From the NCBI GenBank assembly GCA_023666645.1, contig JAMPBP010000001.1:236913-293002 (forward strand): DNA of 56,090 nt, given 5' to 3'. The translations under genes were made by a program, and so were the position numbers. This stretch comes from Clostridiales bacterium (GTDB lineage: Bacteria > Bacteroidota > Bacteroidia > Bacteroidales > Muribaculaceae). Of the stretch, positions 8,465-17,519 are shown piece after piece (position 1 is the first letter of the stretch; every line of letters begins with the position of its first letter). The notes below the pieces were generated by a model. The model saw nothing but the letters and a program-made list of their open reading frames with translations. It had not been told where the DNA came from and searched no databases.

Positions 8465-9589
8465 ATGGAAAAACGTATTGTATTTCTTGACTACGTGCGC
8501 ATCTTCGCCTGTTTTCTCGTAATGCTGGTTCATGCCAGCGAGAATTTCTACCCGGGACCGGGCGCCACCGACATGGCGGGCCCCCAATCACTGCTGGCCA
8601 ACGAGACCGACCGCCTGTGGGTATCGATCTACGACGGCTTCAGCCGCATGTCGGTGCCACTGTTCATCATCGTGTCGTCTTTTCTGCTCGTGCCCATGCG
8701 CGAAGGGCAATCAGCCATGCAGTTCTACCGTCGCCGTGCCACACGCATTCTCCCGGCGTTGCTGCTGTTCATGGTAATCTATTCGACAGTACCCATGCTC
8801 TGGGGTCAGATTGACCTGGAGGCCTCGATGACCGACCTCGCGCGACTGCCGCTCAACTTCCCGTCGCTTGCCGGCCATTTGTGGTTCATGTACCCGCTCA
8901 TAAGCCTCTATCTGTTCATTCCTATTGTCTCGCCCTGGCTTGCCAAGGCTACCGCCAAGGAGGAACGGTTCTTCATCGGCATCTTCCTGTTGTCGACATG
9001 CATGCCCTATATGTCGCGACTGTGGGGCGAGCTGTGGGGACAATGTTTCTGGAATGAGTACCACATGCTGTGGTACTTCTCGGGCTATCTTGGCTATCTT
9101 GTCCTCGCTCACTATATAAGGGTACATCTCGACTGGAGCCGAGGCAAACGCCTTGTCATAGGCTCAATACTGCTCATAGCGGGTGCCCTGTGGACAATTC
9201 TCTCATTCTACATTCAGGCTGTGCCCGGCATAGTACATGACACCCCCACGCTCGAGATCGGATGGTCATTCTGCACCATCAACTGCGTGATGCTTACAGC
9301 CGGGGCATTCATTCTGTTCACATGTATTGAGAAGAGCGAGGCTCCGCGCCCCGTCACCGAGATGTCAAAACTTAGCTATGGCATGTATCTCATGCACATA
9401 CTCTGGCTCGGCTTGTGGGTCAAGGTATTCAAGGACGACATGGCACTGCCATCGCCCGCTGCCATTCCGGCTATAGCCGTCGCCACGTTCATAAGCTGCT
9501 TCATAGCCACAAAACTGCTCTCCATGATACCCTACTGCAGCTGGATGGCCGGAGTGGCAAGTCCTCGCAAACCAACAACGAGGGCGTGA
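8465..9589 (+). CDS. Membrane acyltransferase, acyltransferase-3 family
   Basis: Integral membrane protein of 374 aa with about ten hydrophobic helices. The N-terminus RIVFLDYVRIFACFLVMLVH is the hallmark of the acyltransferase-3 (OafA/WecH) family, with the conserved His in helix 1, and the RRRATRILPALLLF segment follows the second helix. Members transfer acetyl or other acyl groups to surface sugars, and the target here is unknown. It is the last gene of the rbfA-recF run and is followed by a hairpin at 9606-9637. Confidence 0.82.
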   Translation: MEKRIVFLDYVRIFACFLVMLVHASENFYPGPGATDMAGPQSLLANETDRLWVSIYDGFSRMSVPLFIIVSSFLLVPMREGQSAMQFYRRRATRILPALLLFMVIYSTVPMLWGQIDLEASMTDLARLPLNFPSLAGHLWFMYPLISLYLFIPIVSPWLAKATAKEERFFIGIFLLSTCMPYMSRLWGELWGQCFWNEYHMLWYFSGYLGYLVLAHYIRVHLDWSRGKRLVIGSILLIAGALWTILSFYIQAVPGIVHDTPTLEIGWSFCTINCVMLTAGAFILFTCIEKSEAPRPVTEMSKLSYGMYLMHILWLGLWVKVFKDDMALPSPAAIPAIAVATFISCFIATKLLSMIPYCSWMAGVASPRKPTTRA

Positions 9590-9605
9590 TACCCGCACAC
9601 ACACC

Positions 9606-9637
9606 AAGCGAGCCGCATCTCACGATGCAGCTCGCTT
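9606..9637 (+). terminator. Hairpin after the acyltransferase gene
   Basis: An 8-bp stem (AAGCGAGC with GCTCGCTT) with additional GCAT/ATGC inner pairing begins 17 bases after the stop codon. There is no T tract, so it may protect the 3' end rather than terminate alone. Confidence 0.5.
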
Positions 9638-9702
9638 GATAAACCAATCATTATCACATTATATCTCAAAGCAATGGAAAAAACTTCTATCGTTGTTTTC
9701 AT

Positions 9703-9752
9703 AAATAAAACGCCTCGTCGACCCAAAAGGTTCACGAGGCGTAAATTTTTTT
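9703..9752. terminator. Bidirectional intrinsic terminator
   Basis: A 9-bp perfect stem (ACGCCTCGT at 9710-9718 with ACGAGGCGT at 9734-9742) is flanked by a T-rich run on the plus side and an A-rich run before it. It can therefore end both the plus-strand acyltransferase run and the minus-strand gene that stops at 9778. Confidence 0.82.
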
Positions 9753-9777
9753 CATGATTTTTTCATAATACCATAAT

Positions 9778-10272
9778 CTACAAATGGATAGCCCACGCAT
9801 TTTTTGGGTGGGCGGCAAATATACACCATGACGCCACAGCCTCCGGGCTGTTATGCAAGACAAAACCGGGTGGCACAATGCAACGCACATCGGGGAATTG
9901 TGAGGCGATCTCACCGATTGCCGTTAAGCCGGCAATGTCAACCAATACCTCGACTGAGTCACCGGCAGCGGCAAGACGCTCCAACGCCTCCATGACACCA
10001 CCGGGGTGATACTGGGCACCGCTACGCTGTGCCATGGCCGTTCCAACCTTGACATTGGCCGCTGTAAGCGCCACGCGGCATCCCATGCGCCGGAAACCCG
10101 ATACGACCGCCTGTCCACAATCATCGTCGGCTCCTGCCACCAAAATTCTCATAGAAGGATAATCCACGGCTACTTGCCCTCGTTTCAATCCTGTCACATG
10201 CCTCCTGTTGACACCGCCGTGCTGTGCCAAACGGTGTTCCTCCATGCGTCTCTCCAAATAATTATCGGCCAT
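9778..10272 (-). CDS. SDR-like Rossmann-fold protein without catalytic motif
   Basis: A 164-aa protein of uncertain function. The first 40 residues are basic and polar. From residue 41 (MRILVAGADDDCGQAVVSGF) it resembles the nucleotide-binding start of short-chain dehydrogenases, with a beta-Gly-rich-turn-alpha pattern and a second strand CRVALT. The usual SDR length is about 250 aa, and no YxxxK active site is present: the only tyrosines are in NYLE, DYPS and QYHPG. It is more likely a binding or structural protein than an oxidoreductase. The minus-strand gene is bounded downstream by the bidirectional terminator. A divergent promoter for the next gene lies beyond its start. Confidence 0.6.
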   Translation of the reverse strand: MADNYLERRMEEHRLAQHGGVNRRHVTGLKRGQVAVDYPSMRILVAGADDDCGQAVVSGFRRMGCRVALTAANVKVGTAMAQRSGAQYHPGGVMEALERLAAAGDSVEVLVDIAGLTAIGEIASQFPDVRCIVPPGFVLHNSPEAVASWCIFAAHPKNAWAIHL

Positions 10273-10362
10273 ATTGCTTTACAGATTTACATTGACGATT
10301 GCAAAATTACATCTTCTCGCCCATACCACCACTAAAAATACATATATTTATCGATGAAAAGT

Positions 10363-10395
10363 ATTGACATGGCCTATAAGAATTTTGTATATTTG
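10363..10395 (+). promoter_or_regulatory. Bacteroidetes-type promoter
   Basis: ATTG at 10363-10366 and TATATTTG at 10388-10395 are separated by 21 bases, close to the TTTG-N19-21-TAnnTTTG consensus. Transcription would start near 10402, about 25 bases before the ATG at 10427. Confidence 0.7.
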
Positions 10396-10426
10396 CCATG
10401 TATATTTACAATATTCCATATCAACT

Positions 10427-10813
10427 ATGACCGACACAACAAAAATGCGTGACCACGACCTTGTCAGGGCCATAAAGAATACAGCCATGAACTGGGAAAG
10501 CGATGAGATTCCGAGCATCGACATGGTAATAGCCAAAGTATTGAACAACAGTGCTCCGCGATTCTATGTAAACTATGAGACAGCCTATCGCTACGTGAGC
10601 CGCGCCATGCGCAACACCAAATGCCTCAGTGATAAAGGGAGAAGGCGAGGACAGTGGGCCGACATGGCACGCCAGGTTGAAATCGTGATGAAATTAAACC
10701 GTGGCACGAGCCTCTCAGAAGCTCTTACCACGGTAATAGAACATGGGGTGGCGCCACGTTTCTACATCACCCCCAAGAGTGCCCGCACTGTCTACTTCAA
10801 ATCCAGACGATAG
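10427..10813 (+). CDS. Small protein with an internally duplicated APRFY motif
   Basis: Function not recognised. The ATG at 10427 gives 128 aa and sits just downstream of a good promoter; the earlier in-frame ATG at 10364 falls inside that promoter. The protein carries two related segments: IPSIDMVIAKVLNNSAPRFY followed by VNYETAYRYVSRA, and TSLSEALTTVIEHGVAPRFY followed by ITPKSARTVYFKS. Both share a helix, then APRFY[VI], then a helix with a conserved Ala. The region between them is basic (DKGRRRGQWADMARQ). No signal peptide or membrane helix is seen, so it is probably cytoplasmic. The basic linker and twofold design would suit nucleic acid binding, but that is inference. Confidence 0.7.
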   Translation: MTDTTKMRDHDLVRAIKNTAMNWESDEIPSIDMVIAKVLNNSAPRFYVNYETAYRYVSRAMRNTKCLSDKGRRRGQWADMARQVEIVMKLNRGTSLSEALTTVIEHGVAPRFYITPKSARTVYFKSRR

Positions 10814-10836
10814 GGAATTTGACTATGTCATGTCAA

Positions 10837-11892
10837 TCAGTTTCCGAATGTTAAGGTGGTGTAGAAGCAAGAGCCCATGGCGTTGCTGCCGGGTGAATAT
10901 TCGATTGTGACATACCTGCCGTCGTAGCCAAACCAAGATGCCGATCTGTACATTCCCGAATTGTTGACAGAAGCAGGAGCTCCATACTGACGGCACAGGG
11001 TATTATACATGGAGTTGTAGCGTGATGTGTCCTGCCATGTACTTGCATAAATGTATTGGCTCGAATTGAGACAACCGCCCGAGTAGTTGAGCACAGCATT
11101 GGGCCACATATAGTTCAACTGTGAGACATTGTCAAGATAGATCACGTTGCTGCCATAGCCCGAGACATTATAACCGTTGTTGAGCAGATAGTTGAGCGAT
11201 GTGTTGAAAGCCGTGCCTATCACCATGCCGAGAATGGTTCCGAACGATGGTCCGCCACCATGGTACACATAGTGAGGAGGGGGAGTGGGTCGGCGGAAAC
11301 GAGGCCAGTAGTGATGGTGGGGAGGAGGACCCGGCTTGGGCCGATACCCGGCATGATGCCCAGGGCGGGGCGAGTGACCGGGAGCATGATTCCATCCACC
11401 AGGTTTGTGTCCATTTCCACCGGGCTTGTAGTTGCCGTCACCGGGGCGGTTGCCGTCACCGGGTTTGTGTCCATTTCCACCGGGCTTGTAGTTGCCACCA
11501 CCGGGGCGGTTGCCGTCACCGGGTTTGTGTCCATTTCCACCGGGCTTGTAGTTGCCACCGGGGCGGTTGCCGTCACCGGGTTTGTGTCCATTTCCACCGG
11601 GCTTGTAGTTGCCGCCGGGGCGGTTGCCGTCACCAGGTTTGTGACCATTTCCACCGGGCTTGTAGTTGCCGCCGGGGCGGTTACCGCCACCATTATTGTT
11701 GTGCTGGCCACCGGGACGACGCCCTGATGCAGAACCTCCAATTCCTCGGCTATTGTGGGGTTGCTCGGTATGTGTAGAGCGGTCATTGTTGTTGCCACCA
11801 CGTCCTTGCCTCCCTTCACGAGCTTCAACAACAGGAGCCGAGAGGACTGCAACGAGTCCGAAAATCATAATGTAGCGTACAATCCGTTTCAT
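10837..11892 (-). CDS. Secreted Gly/Pro/Asn-rich repeat protein
   Basis: Function not recognised. The 351-aa protein has a signal peptide (MKRIVRYIMIFGLVAVLSAPVVEA), then a Gly/Asn/Arg-rich stretch, five tandem repeats of 19-20 residues at about 68-164 (unit GNRPGGNYKPGGNGHKPGD), a His/Pro-rich linker to about 205, a short hydrophobic segment (FGTILGMVIGTAFNTSLNYL) and a C-terminal domain of about 120 residues rich in Tyr, Ser and Asn. The repeats look disordered and flexible, as in surface or matrix proteins. There is no lipobox. It is transcribed alone, convergent with the 10427 gene, with only 23 bases between their stop codons. Confidence 0.7.
   Translation of the reverse strand: MKRIVRYIMIFGLVAVLSAPVVEAREGRQGRGGNNNDRSTHTEQPHNSRGIGGSASGRRPGGQHNNNGGGNRPGGNYKPGGNGHKPGDGNRPGGNYKPGGNGHKPGDGNRPGGNYKPGGNGHKPGDGNRPGGGNYKPGGNGHKPGDGNRPGDGNYKPGGNGHKPGGWNHAPGHSPRPGHHAGYRPKPGPPPHHHYWPRFRRPTPPPHYVYHGGGPSFGTILGMVIGTAFNTSLNYLLNNGYNVSGYGSNVIYLDNVSQLNYMWPNAVLNYSGGCLNSSQYIYASTWQDTSRYNSMYNTLCRQYGAPASVNNSGMYRSASWFGYDGRYVTIEYSPGSNAMGSCFYTTLTFGN
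11401..11691. repeat. Five in-frame tandem repeats (60, 60, 57, 57, 57 bp)
   Basis: Near-identical units start with RGGTTTGTGWCCATTTCCAC at 11401, 11461, 11521, 11578 and 11635. The length change of 3 bases keeps the reading frame. This is a coding minisatellite inside the 10837-11892 gene and is prone to unit gain or loss. Confidence 0.92.
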
Positions 11893-12006
11893 GTTTCTTC
11901 TGAGTTTTGGTTTATAACTATTAGAACGCTTGAAAAAGGATTAGTTTATTCAACTTCCTAAAATTACCAAACAATTGCCATTTTAGCACAACGACCTATA
12001 ATCGAG

Positions 12007-12044
12007 AAAAAAGGCGCGCCGACCGTAACCACGTGCGACGCGCC
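12007..12044 (-). terminator. Intrinsic terminator of the TonB receptor-lipoprotein operon
   Basis: On the minus strand a stem GGCGCG (12039-12044) with CGCGCC (12013-12018), around a pairing-capable loop, is followed by six T residues. It begins 27 bases after the stop codon of the lipoprotein gene. Confidence 0.82.
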
Positions 12045-12070
12045 CATATATTCAGCTCTTCTCCCGGCTA

Positions 12071-14167
12071 TCAGTCGAGCATATAGAGAGCGGGCTTTTT
12101 CTCAAACTCCGAGATTCCGCTGGGCTGGTAAGCACCAAAGCTGCCATAGTTGGTCGACAGGCACACTGTGCGGTCTCCGCGCATTATGTTCCATGTGCCA
12201 TCGCTGTTCTTGGAAGCTGTCCACAGATACTGCTCGTCGATTGCACCATCCTTGACAGGATTCTTGGAAAGATTAGGACTATTAAAGGAACCGCTCATAT
12301 AGAAGTAACGGTCATAGCAATCCTTCATGAGGAATGTACCCTCGGGGCATTTAACATTAACCTTGGCTTCCTCATTAACATAGGCACTGAGGAACGAGAT
12401 AGCGTAGTTGTCGACAGGAAGCACGATCACACCATCTTTCACCTCGACTGTCACAGCCGTGAGGTATCCATAGCTCTTGCTCTCGGAAACGGGAGTAGCA
12501 CACTGGTCACCCACGACAAAGAGGTAGCTGTGGTCAATCATGATCTCTTCCTGTTCAAACAGGTTGAAGACAGCCTTGCCCAGGTATTTTACAAATACCC
12601 AGCCTGAAGACTTGCGGTTATAGCGTGCGGTTACAGTCTCGCGGCCATTGTCGTTGCGTGTCCATTTCTCACCGTCAAATGCATATAGACCCACCTTGTC
12701 GCTGTTGTAGACAACATACTCCAGGTCGCCGGCCTGAGCATAAGGCTTGGTAGCCTTCAGATACATGGGGAGATATACATCGGGGTCGCTCAGCTGGTTG
12801 TTGCTGAAGCCCATGTCGGTGTAGTCACCGGGGTTGAGAACCGACACTGCGTCGGCAACCGACCACTTGGTACCGTTGAAATAATAAACACAATTCTCGC
12901 TTGCCGAGGTGATGTTGACAGCGCGTGAGACTTTCTCGGCCGGTACATCGGCAGCCAGTGACGAGATGCTCTGGTTACCTACCTTTGTGATGATAATGTT
13001 CATGAACTTACCCTTGCTGGCCAATGCCATGAAGTAACCCTCGATTTCAACAGTGGCTCCATCGGTAAGCGCAGCCTTGACAGCATCAGAAGCACCATAG
13101 GGGCTGCCCTGAACAGTAGTACCATCGATAATGATGTTGATAAAGTTGCCCGAAACCTTTGCAGTGCCTGTAATCTTGGAATAGATAGGAGTCATATAGC
13201 CGGCACCTGTAGCAGTTGCCGATGCAACAAACTGGTCAATCTCAGCACCTGTCCATACCCGGGGTGAGGGATAGGTTACAGCCTGAGTGCCTACGACAGA
13301 AGGAGTTGAGCCCTTGGCAAGCTGCCATGCATAATTGTAGGTTCCGAGGCTACCGTCCACTTTTACCTGATCACCTACCTTGAGGTCGGCGTTGTTGGTA
13401 GGCAGATATGTGAACAGAGCGCCGGTGGCATCGGCGACTATAGCGCCTTGGGTAGACACTGCCATTACTACACCGGTGTAGCTTATCTCGTCACCGGCTT
13501 TCATGCCGGCAAGCGAGCCAAGCACGCTTGATGGTTCAAACTTAGGTTCCTCAGCACCACCGAACACAGGATCAACCTGGGCTACATTGTAGTTGACAAT
13601 GGCAAAATCTCCCTCGACAGCATCGGGCAAACCGGCTTTGAGCAACGCGGGGAGCTCGGCTGTGGGCATGTGGGTAGGAGCAAACGAAGCCACATAATCT
13701 GTCTCGCTGCCCCACACCTTCTGATATTCTGCGTCAGAAACCTTATAGGTATAGGCCTTGGAGAGCGATATGAGTTCGCGGGGAGTCTCGTCACACTCGT
13801 CATAGGTGATGGCCGAGTTGGAGCCTACGGCATCAAGATAGTAGGGGAACGAGGCTGTCTGTAGAAGATAGGGGACAGCTACACGGGCGGGGAACACACC
13901 GTTCTTATCAAAGCACAGGTTTGTCTCGATGGCTTTGGCGGCTGCTTTCTCGTCCTCGGTGACAGCAATCTCGGTGAGTGCCTTTGAGATTGTCTTATAA
14001 TCGGCAGCGGTGAGAGTGTATTCACCCTCCACCTTTGACGGCTGGTCGTAGTCGACACCACCCTCAAAGCCGTCAAGGAACTTGTCGTTCCAGGAATTCT
14101 CACTACAGCTTGCAAGTGCGAGAGTCACGCCGGCAGCAAGAAATGATATTGCGATATTCTTATTCAT
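12071..14167 (-). CDS. Surface lipoprotein with OB-fold-like repeats, partner of the TonB receptor
   Basis: A 698-aa lipoprotein (signal with lipobox LALASC, lipid on Cys21). After an acidic N-terminal region there are two stretches that look like OB-type beta barrels, roughly residues 210-300 (MKAGDEISYTGVVMAVSTQG ... DLKVGDQVKVDGSL) and 310-400 (ITGTAKVSGNFINIIIDGTT ... VEIEGYFMAL). They resemble domains seen in DUF5689-type Bacteroidetes surface proteins. The C-terminal half has repeated aromatic-rich beta motifs and ends in a Trp/Tyr-rich domain. It begins 33 bases after the TonB receptor gene in the same orientation and so takes the SusD position, but it has no SusD fold signature. Ligand unknown. 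Binding of an extracellular ligand for the receptor is inference from position. Confidence 0.65.
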   Translation of the reverse strand: MNKNIAISFLAAGVTLALASCSENSWNDKFLDGFEGGVDYDQPSKVEGEYTLTAADYKTISKALTEIAVTEDEKAAAKAIETNLCFDKNGVFPARVAVPYLLQTASFPYYLDAVGSNSAITYDECDETPRELISLSKAYTYKVSDAEYQKVWGSETDYVASFAPTHMPTAELPALLKAGLPDAVEGDFAIVNYNVAQVDPVFGGAEEPKFEPSSVLGSLAGMKAGDEISYTGVVMAVSTQGAIVADATGALFTYLPTNNADLKVGDQVKVDGSLGTYNYAWQLAKGSTPSVVGTQAVTYPSPRVWTGAEIDQFVASATATGAGYMTPIYSKITGTAKVSGNFINIIIDGTTVQGSPYGASDAVKAALTDGATVEIEGYFMALASKGKFMNIIITKVGNQSISSLAADVPAEKVSRAVNITSASENCVYYFNGTKWSVADAVSVLNPGDYTDMGFSNNQLSDPDVYLPMYLKATKPYAQAGDLEYVVYNSDKVGLYAFDGEKWTRNDNGRETVTARYNRKSSGWVFVKYLGKAVFNLFEQEEIMIDHSYLFVVGDQCATPVSESKSYGYLTAVTVEVKDGVIVLPVDNYAISFLSAYVNEEAKVNVKCPEGTFLMKDCYDRYFYMSGSFNSPNLSKNPVKDGAIDEQYLWTASKNSDGTWNIMRGDRTVCLSTNYGSFGAYQPSGISEFEKKPALYMLD

Positions 14168-14200
14168 GATTTTCTTTTACTATAGGTGAACCCTGTGGGA

Positions 14201-16978
14201 TTAGAAATAGAGTTTGCAACGCAAGCTGAATGTGCGGCCATAGCTATAGAATACACGGAATGCATTTTCCCAGGTACCCTTTGAGGTGTGGTTGGTATAG
14301 GCATCCATGATATAGTAGTTGTTGAACACATTGTAGACATTGGCCTGGAATGTGCAACGCAGTCCACCGGTGATGGGGAAACTGTAGCTGGCATTCAGGT
14401 CGAGCTGGTTTCCAAAGGGAATGCGCCAAGGCTCGTTGATCACCAGGGGCTTGCCGGGAGTGAGTGTTGTGCTGCTGCGGCTGTTGAGGGCAAAGTCACT
14501 GTAGTTGCGGGCATTGCATGTCCAGTCGGCACCGATGCGGAAACCCTGGAATGGTTTGAACTGAGCGCCTACAGCGGCTGTCATCTGGGCTGAGCCGCCC
14601 ACCTTGATACCCTTCTGCTGGATTTCGGCGTGCAGGTGATTTTCAGCCAGAGGGGTTGTAATCTCAGCCGGGACATTGTTGCTTCCGAGACTGGCGAGAG
14701 CCTGGCCTGCGCTATTGTAGAAATAGCCTACAGGGTCATTCTGCCAGGTATTGTCGGCAAAGGCAAACATACCGGTGAGTTCCAGCCAGCGGGTGGGAAT
14801 ATAGACCATATTGAGCTCGACACCCATGTAGCGTGAGTCAACACCGTTCATGCTGGCGGTATAGCGGTCGTTGTTGTACTCGAGAGTACCGGTGGTGATC
14901 ATTGTACGGTCCATCCACTGAATGAAGTAACCGTTCAACTGGGCGGTGAACTTGGGAGAATGGAACTCATAGCCTACCTCGACGGCACCGACCTTCTCGT
15001 TGACCGAATTGGGGTTGATGGCGTTGGAGTTGGCGGGTGATACAAACACACCATACTGCAGATAAGGAGCACGTGTGATGTAGCCACCATTTACAAAGAC
15101 GTTGTTGTAACGGTCAATGTTATAGTTGGCTCCGGCCTTGACGTTACCGGCAAAGAATGACTTTGTGGGTGACTTGCTGTCCTTCTCATCATAGTACATG
15201 TGCTCATAGCGGGTATAGGTGTTGATATTGGCAGCACCGGCCAGCACGAGGTTGAGCTTGTTGTCAAATGCCTTGTACTCGGCCTGGGCATAGACACCCT
15301 CCTGCCATATGCGGCTGTCCCAATCGCGGTACACGACATCGCCTACACCGAGTTTCTGACGCTGATAGGCTATCTTCTCGGCCTCGGTGGCAAAAGTGCG
15401 CAGGTTGTTGGACGATGCACGGTAGTAGTCGATGAAGTAGGCACCGTTGTAAAGGTCGCTGATTTCATTGGTGTGCTCACCATAGTAGTAACGTATGTCA
15501 AGACCGGCGGTGATTGACAGCTTGTCATTGATCTGATTCTTGTAGTTGGACACGCCGCCAAACCAACGGTGGTTATTGACCGAATTGGACATCACCATCA
15601 GCGCACCGGTGGTGCTTGCCTGGTTCATCAACTGAATCTGGTCATAGGCAAACATACCGTTGCCATGACGCAGGTTGTAGGTGACACCATTGTTGGTGAT
15701 GGTGTTCCAGTTGAGAGTACCGGTGCTGTTGTCCGACCCATACCAGTAGTTATAGTATGTGCTGGTGCTGGTACCTATCTGGGCACCCTGGCCGCTCGAG
15801 CCATAGCCTGAACCTATCGAAGCATAGACTACCGAAGAGAGAGACGACTTGGGGTTGATCTGCCACACATGGTTCAACATGACAACAGGCTTGTTGTACA
15901 CATTATATTGTGAAGCCTTGCGCTCTCCGTTCAGACCCAGACCATAAGTGGGATTGTAACGGTAGGCCTGACCCTTGGGCATATAGTTGGCAGCATCCTG
16001 CCAGCCCTGTATCGACAAGCCGTCGCTGCTGCTGCGCTTGTTGTGGGTCTGGGGTGCACCGGTAACGGTCAGTGAAATCTGGTTGCTCTCATTGATGCGC
16101 TTGGAGATATTCAGGAAGTAGGTGAATGCCTCGTACTCGGTGCCCTGCACATAGCCGTTGCCGGATTTGCGCGAACCCAGGAATGTCATAGCCCAGCCGT
16201 TCTTCATGAGGCCGGTAGAGAATGAGATACCGTAGTTCATCGAGTTGTCGTTGCCCAGTCCATACCATGCTGTACCACCTTTCTTGGCATCAAGACCCTT
16301 GGTCACCATGTTGATTGTACCACCAAATGAGGGAGAAGAGATGATAGTGGCACCAAGACCGCGCTGCACCTGCATCGACGAGATGATGTCGCCCAGGCCG
16401 CTCCAGTTGGACCAATAGATACCACCCCACTCCATGTCGTTGACGGGGACACCGTTGACCATGGTAGCAGTGTTGTTGGACTTGAAACCACGTATGTTGA
16501 TCTTGGCGTCGCCAAAACCGCCACCATCCTTGGTAGCCCACACACCGGGAGTGGTTTTCAACACCTCGGGAAGTTCCTGGTTACCCAGCTTAACCTCGAT
16601 CTCGTCGGCCTTCAGGGTCGACATGGCAACAGGAGTGAGACGTGTGCGGCCTACCGACTGGGTAACCACAACGTCCTGCAGCATAGTGGCAGTAGGCTCC
16701 ATCTTGATAGTGCCCATATTGGCACGGGCCGACTCGGTAGCTGTCTTGTAACCGATAAAGCTTATTTGCAACTGTTTCGTTCCATCGGGCACCGACAGAG
16801 AGAATTGTCCGTCCATGTCGGTCGACGTTCCGATACTTGTCTTGCCGACTACTGCGACAGTAGCTCCCACCATGGGATCGTCGTTTTCATCGACTACAAC
16901 ACCGGTGCACACAAAACCGGCCGCCATAACTGTAACAGCGAGCCACAAAGTGCACGTAAAGAGAAATAGCCTCTTCAT
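14201..16978 (-). CDS. TonB-dependent receptor with carboxypeptidase-like N-terminal domain
   Basis: Outer-membrane TonB-dependent transporter of 925 aa. A signal peptide (about 1-20) is followed by a carboxypeptidase-regulatory-like domain (CTGVVVDENDDPMVGATVAV, to about 95), a plug domain (VVVTQSVGRTRLTP ... ELPEVLKTTPGVW ... INIRGFKSNNTATMVNGVPV) and a beta barrel from about 230 to the end. It finishes with a typical last strand (GRTFSLRCKLYF). It lacks the long SusC-type features and the family-wide TonB-linked signature of the 31207 protein. It is the first gene of a two-gene minus-strand operon with the OB-fold-like lipoprotein, so the imported substrate may not be a glycan. Confidence 0.88.
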   Translation of the reverse strand: MKRLFLFTCTLWLAVTVMAAGFVCTGVVVDENDDPMVGATVAVVGKTSIGTSTDMDGQFSLSVPDGTKQLQISFIGYKTATESARANMGTIKMEPTATMLQDVVVTQSVGRTRLTPVAMSTLKADEIEVKLGNQELPEVLKTTPGVWATKDGGGFGDAKINIRGFKSNNTATMVNGVPVNDMEWGGIYWSNWSGLGDIISSMQVQRGLGATIISSPSFGGTINMVTKGLDAKKGGTAWYGLGNDNSMNYGISFSTGLMKNGWAMTFLGSRKSGNGYVQGTEYEAFTYFLNISKRINESNQISLTVTGAPQTHNKRSSSDGLSIQGWQDAANYMPKGQAYRYNPTYGLGLNGERKASQYNVYNKPVVMLNHVWQINPKSSLSSVVYASIGSGYGSSGQGAQIGTSTSTYYNYWYGSDNSTGTLNWNTITNNGVTYNLRHGNGMFAYDQIQLMNQASTTGALMVMSNSVNNHRWFGGVSNYKNQINDKLSITAGLDIRYYYGEHTNEISDLYNGAYFIDYYRASSNNLRTFATEAEKIAYQRQKLGVGDVVYRDWDSRIWQEGVYAQAEYKAFDNKLNLVLAGAANINTYTRYEHMYYDEKDSKSPTKSFFAGNVKAGANYNIDRYNNVFVNGGYITRAPYLQYGVFVSPANSNAINPNSVNEKVGAVEVGYEFHSPKFTAQLNGYFIQWMDRTMITTGTLEYNNDRYTASMNGVDSRYMGVELNMVYIPTRWLELTGMFAFADNTWQNDPVGYFYNSAGQALASLGSNNVPAEITTPLAENHLHAEIQQKGIKVGGSAQMTAAVGAQFKPFQGFRIGADWTCNARNYSDFALNSRSSTTLTPGKPLVINEPWRIPFGNQLDLNASYSFPITGGLRCTFQANVYNVFNNYYIMDAYTNHTSKGTWENAFRVFYSYGRTFSLRCKLYF

Positions 16979-17049
16979 AAATAAATAGTTGTAATGTTAA
17001 TATAAAATTGGTTTGTATATGTATATTCTATTGCCTCGTTACTGAAGGC

Positions 17050-17057
17050 CAAAATTA
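17050..17057 (-). promoter_or_regulatory. Candidate -7 box for the TonB receptor operon
   Basis: On the minus strand the sequence reads TAATTTTG, matching TAnnTTTG, about 72 bases before the receptor start. No clear -33 box lies at 19-21 bases. Confidence 0.4.
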
Positions 17058-17478
17058 GTGAAAAATTTTTAAATAGCCTCATTGTCTCAAAAAAACTTAT
17101 AATAATTCATAAAAACAAGGCTCCCGAGAGGCATCGTCAAGCCTCATGGACAACATAGGCATTTCTTGCCGGCAACCGGATGGTTACGGAATTCTGAAAA
17201 CAATTTATTTTGATAAGTAGACTACAAGTCGGAATATTTCTGTAACTTTAAAGCCGGATTTAGAGCCTGCTCCACAAAAATTGTTAACGCCAGGGCGGGT
17301 GATCGTTGAGTGGATTTTAATTTATGATAAAAGAGTTGGCTTGCCGCCAACGACCGAAGAATAAATTAAAATAGGCCGATGAGCACCCGACATAACGGTA
17401 ACTTTCAGTGGCAGGTTACGTTAATTTGTCAATAATAAAATTAAAAATATCTATTAGTCTGTCTTAAGAAATGGGAGT

Positions 17479-17486
17479 TACCTTTG
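17479..17486 (+). promoter_or_regulatory. Candidate -7 box upstream of meaB, inside the repeat element
   Basis: TACCTTTG followed by CATCGCATC fits TAnnTTTG. It would give a leader of about 150 bases containing the right half of the repeat element before meaB. No convincing -33 box is seen. Confidence 0.45.
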
Positions 17487-17519
17487 CATCGCATCTTTTC
17501 GACATCTTTCACACTTTGT

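Noticed and set aside
11401-11691. Regularly spaced repeats resembling a CRISPR array
   Set aside because: The units are contiguous, have no unique spacers and lie in frame within a protein that has a signal peptide.
14201-16978. Dxx[ST]GA[ST] flavinylation motif candidates such as DPMVGAT and GEPLTGAA in the TonB proteins
   Set aside because: These are the ordinary start of carboxypeptidase-like domains and do not meet the full motif.
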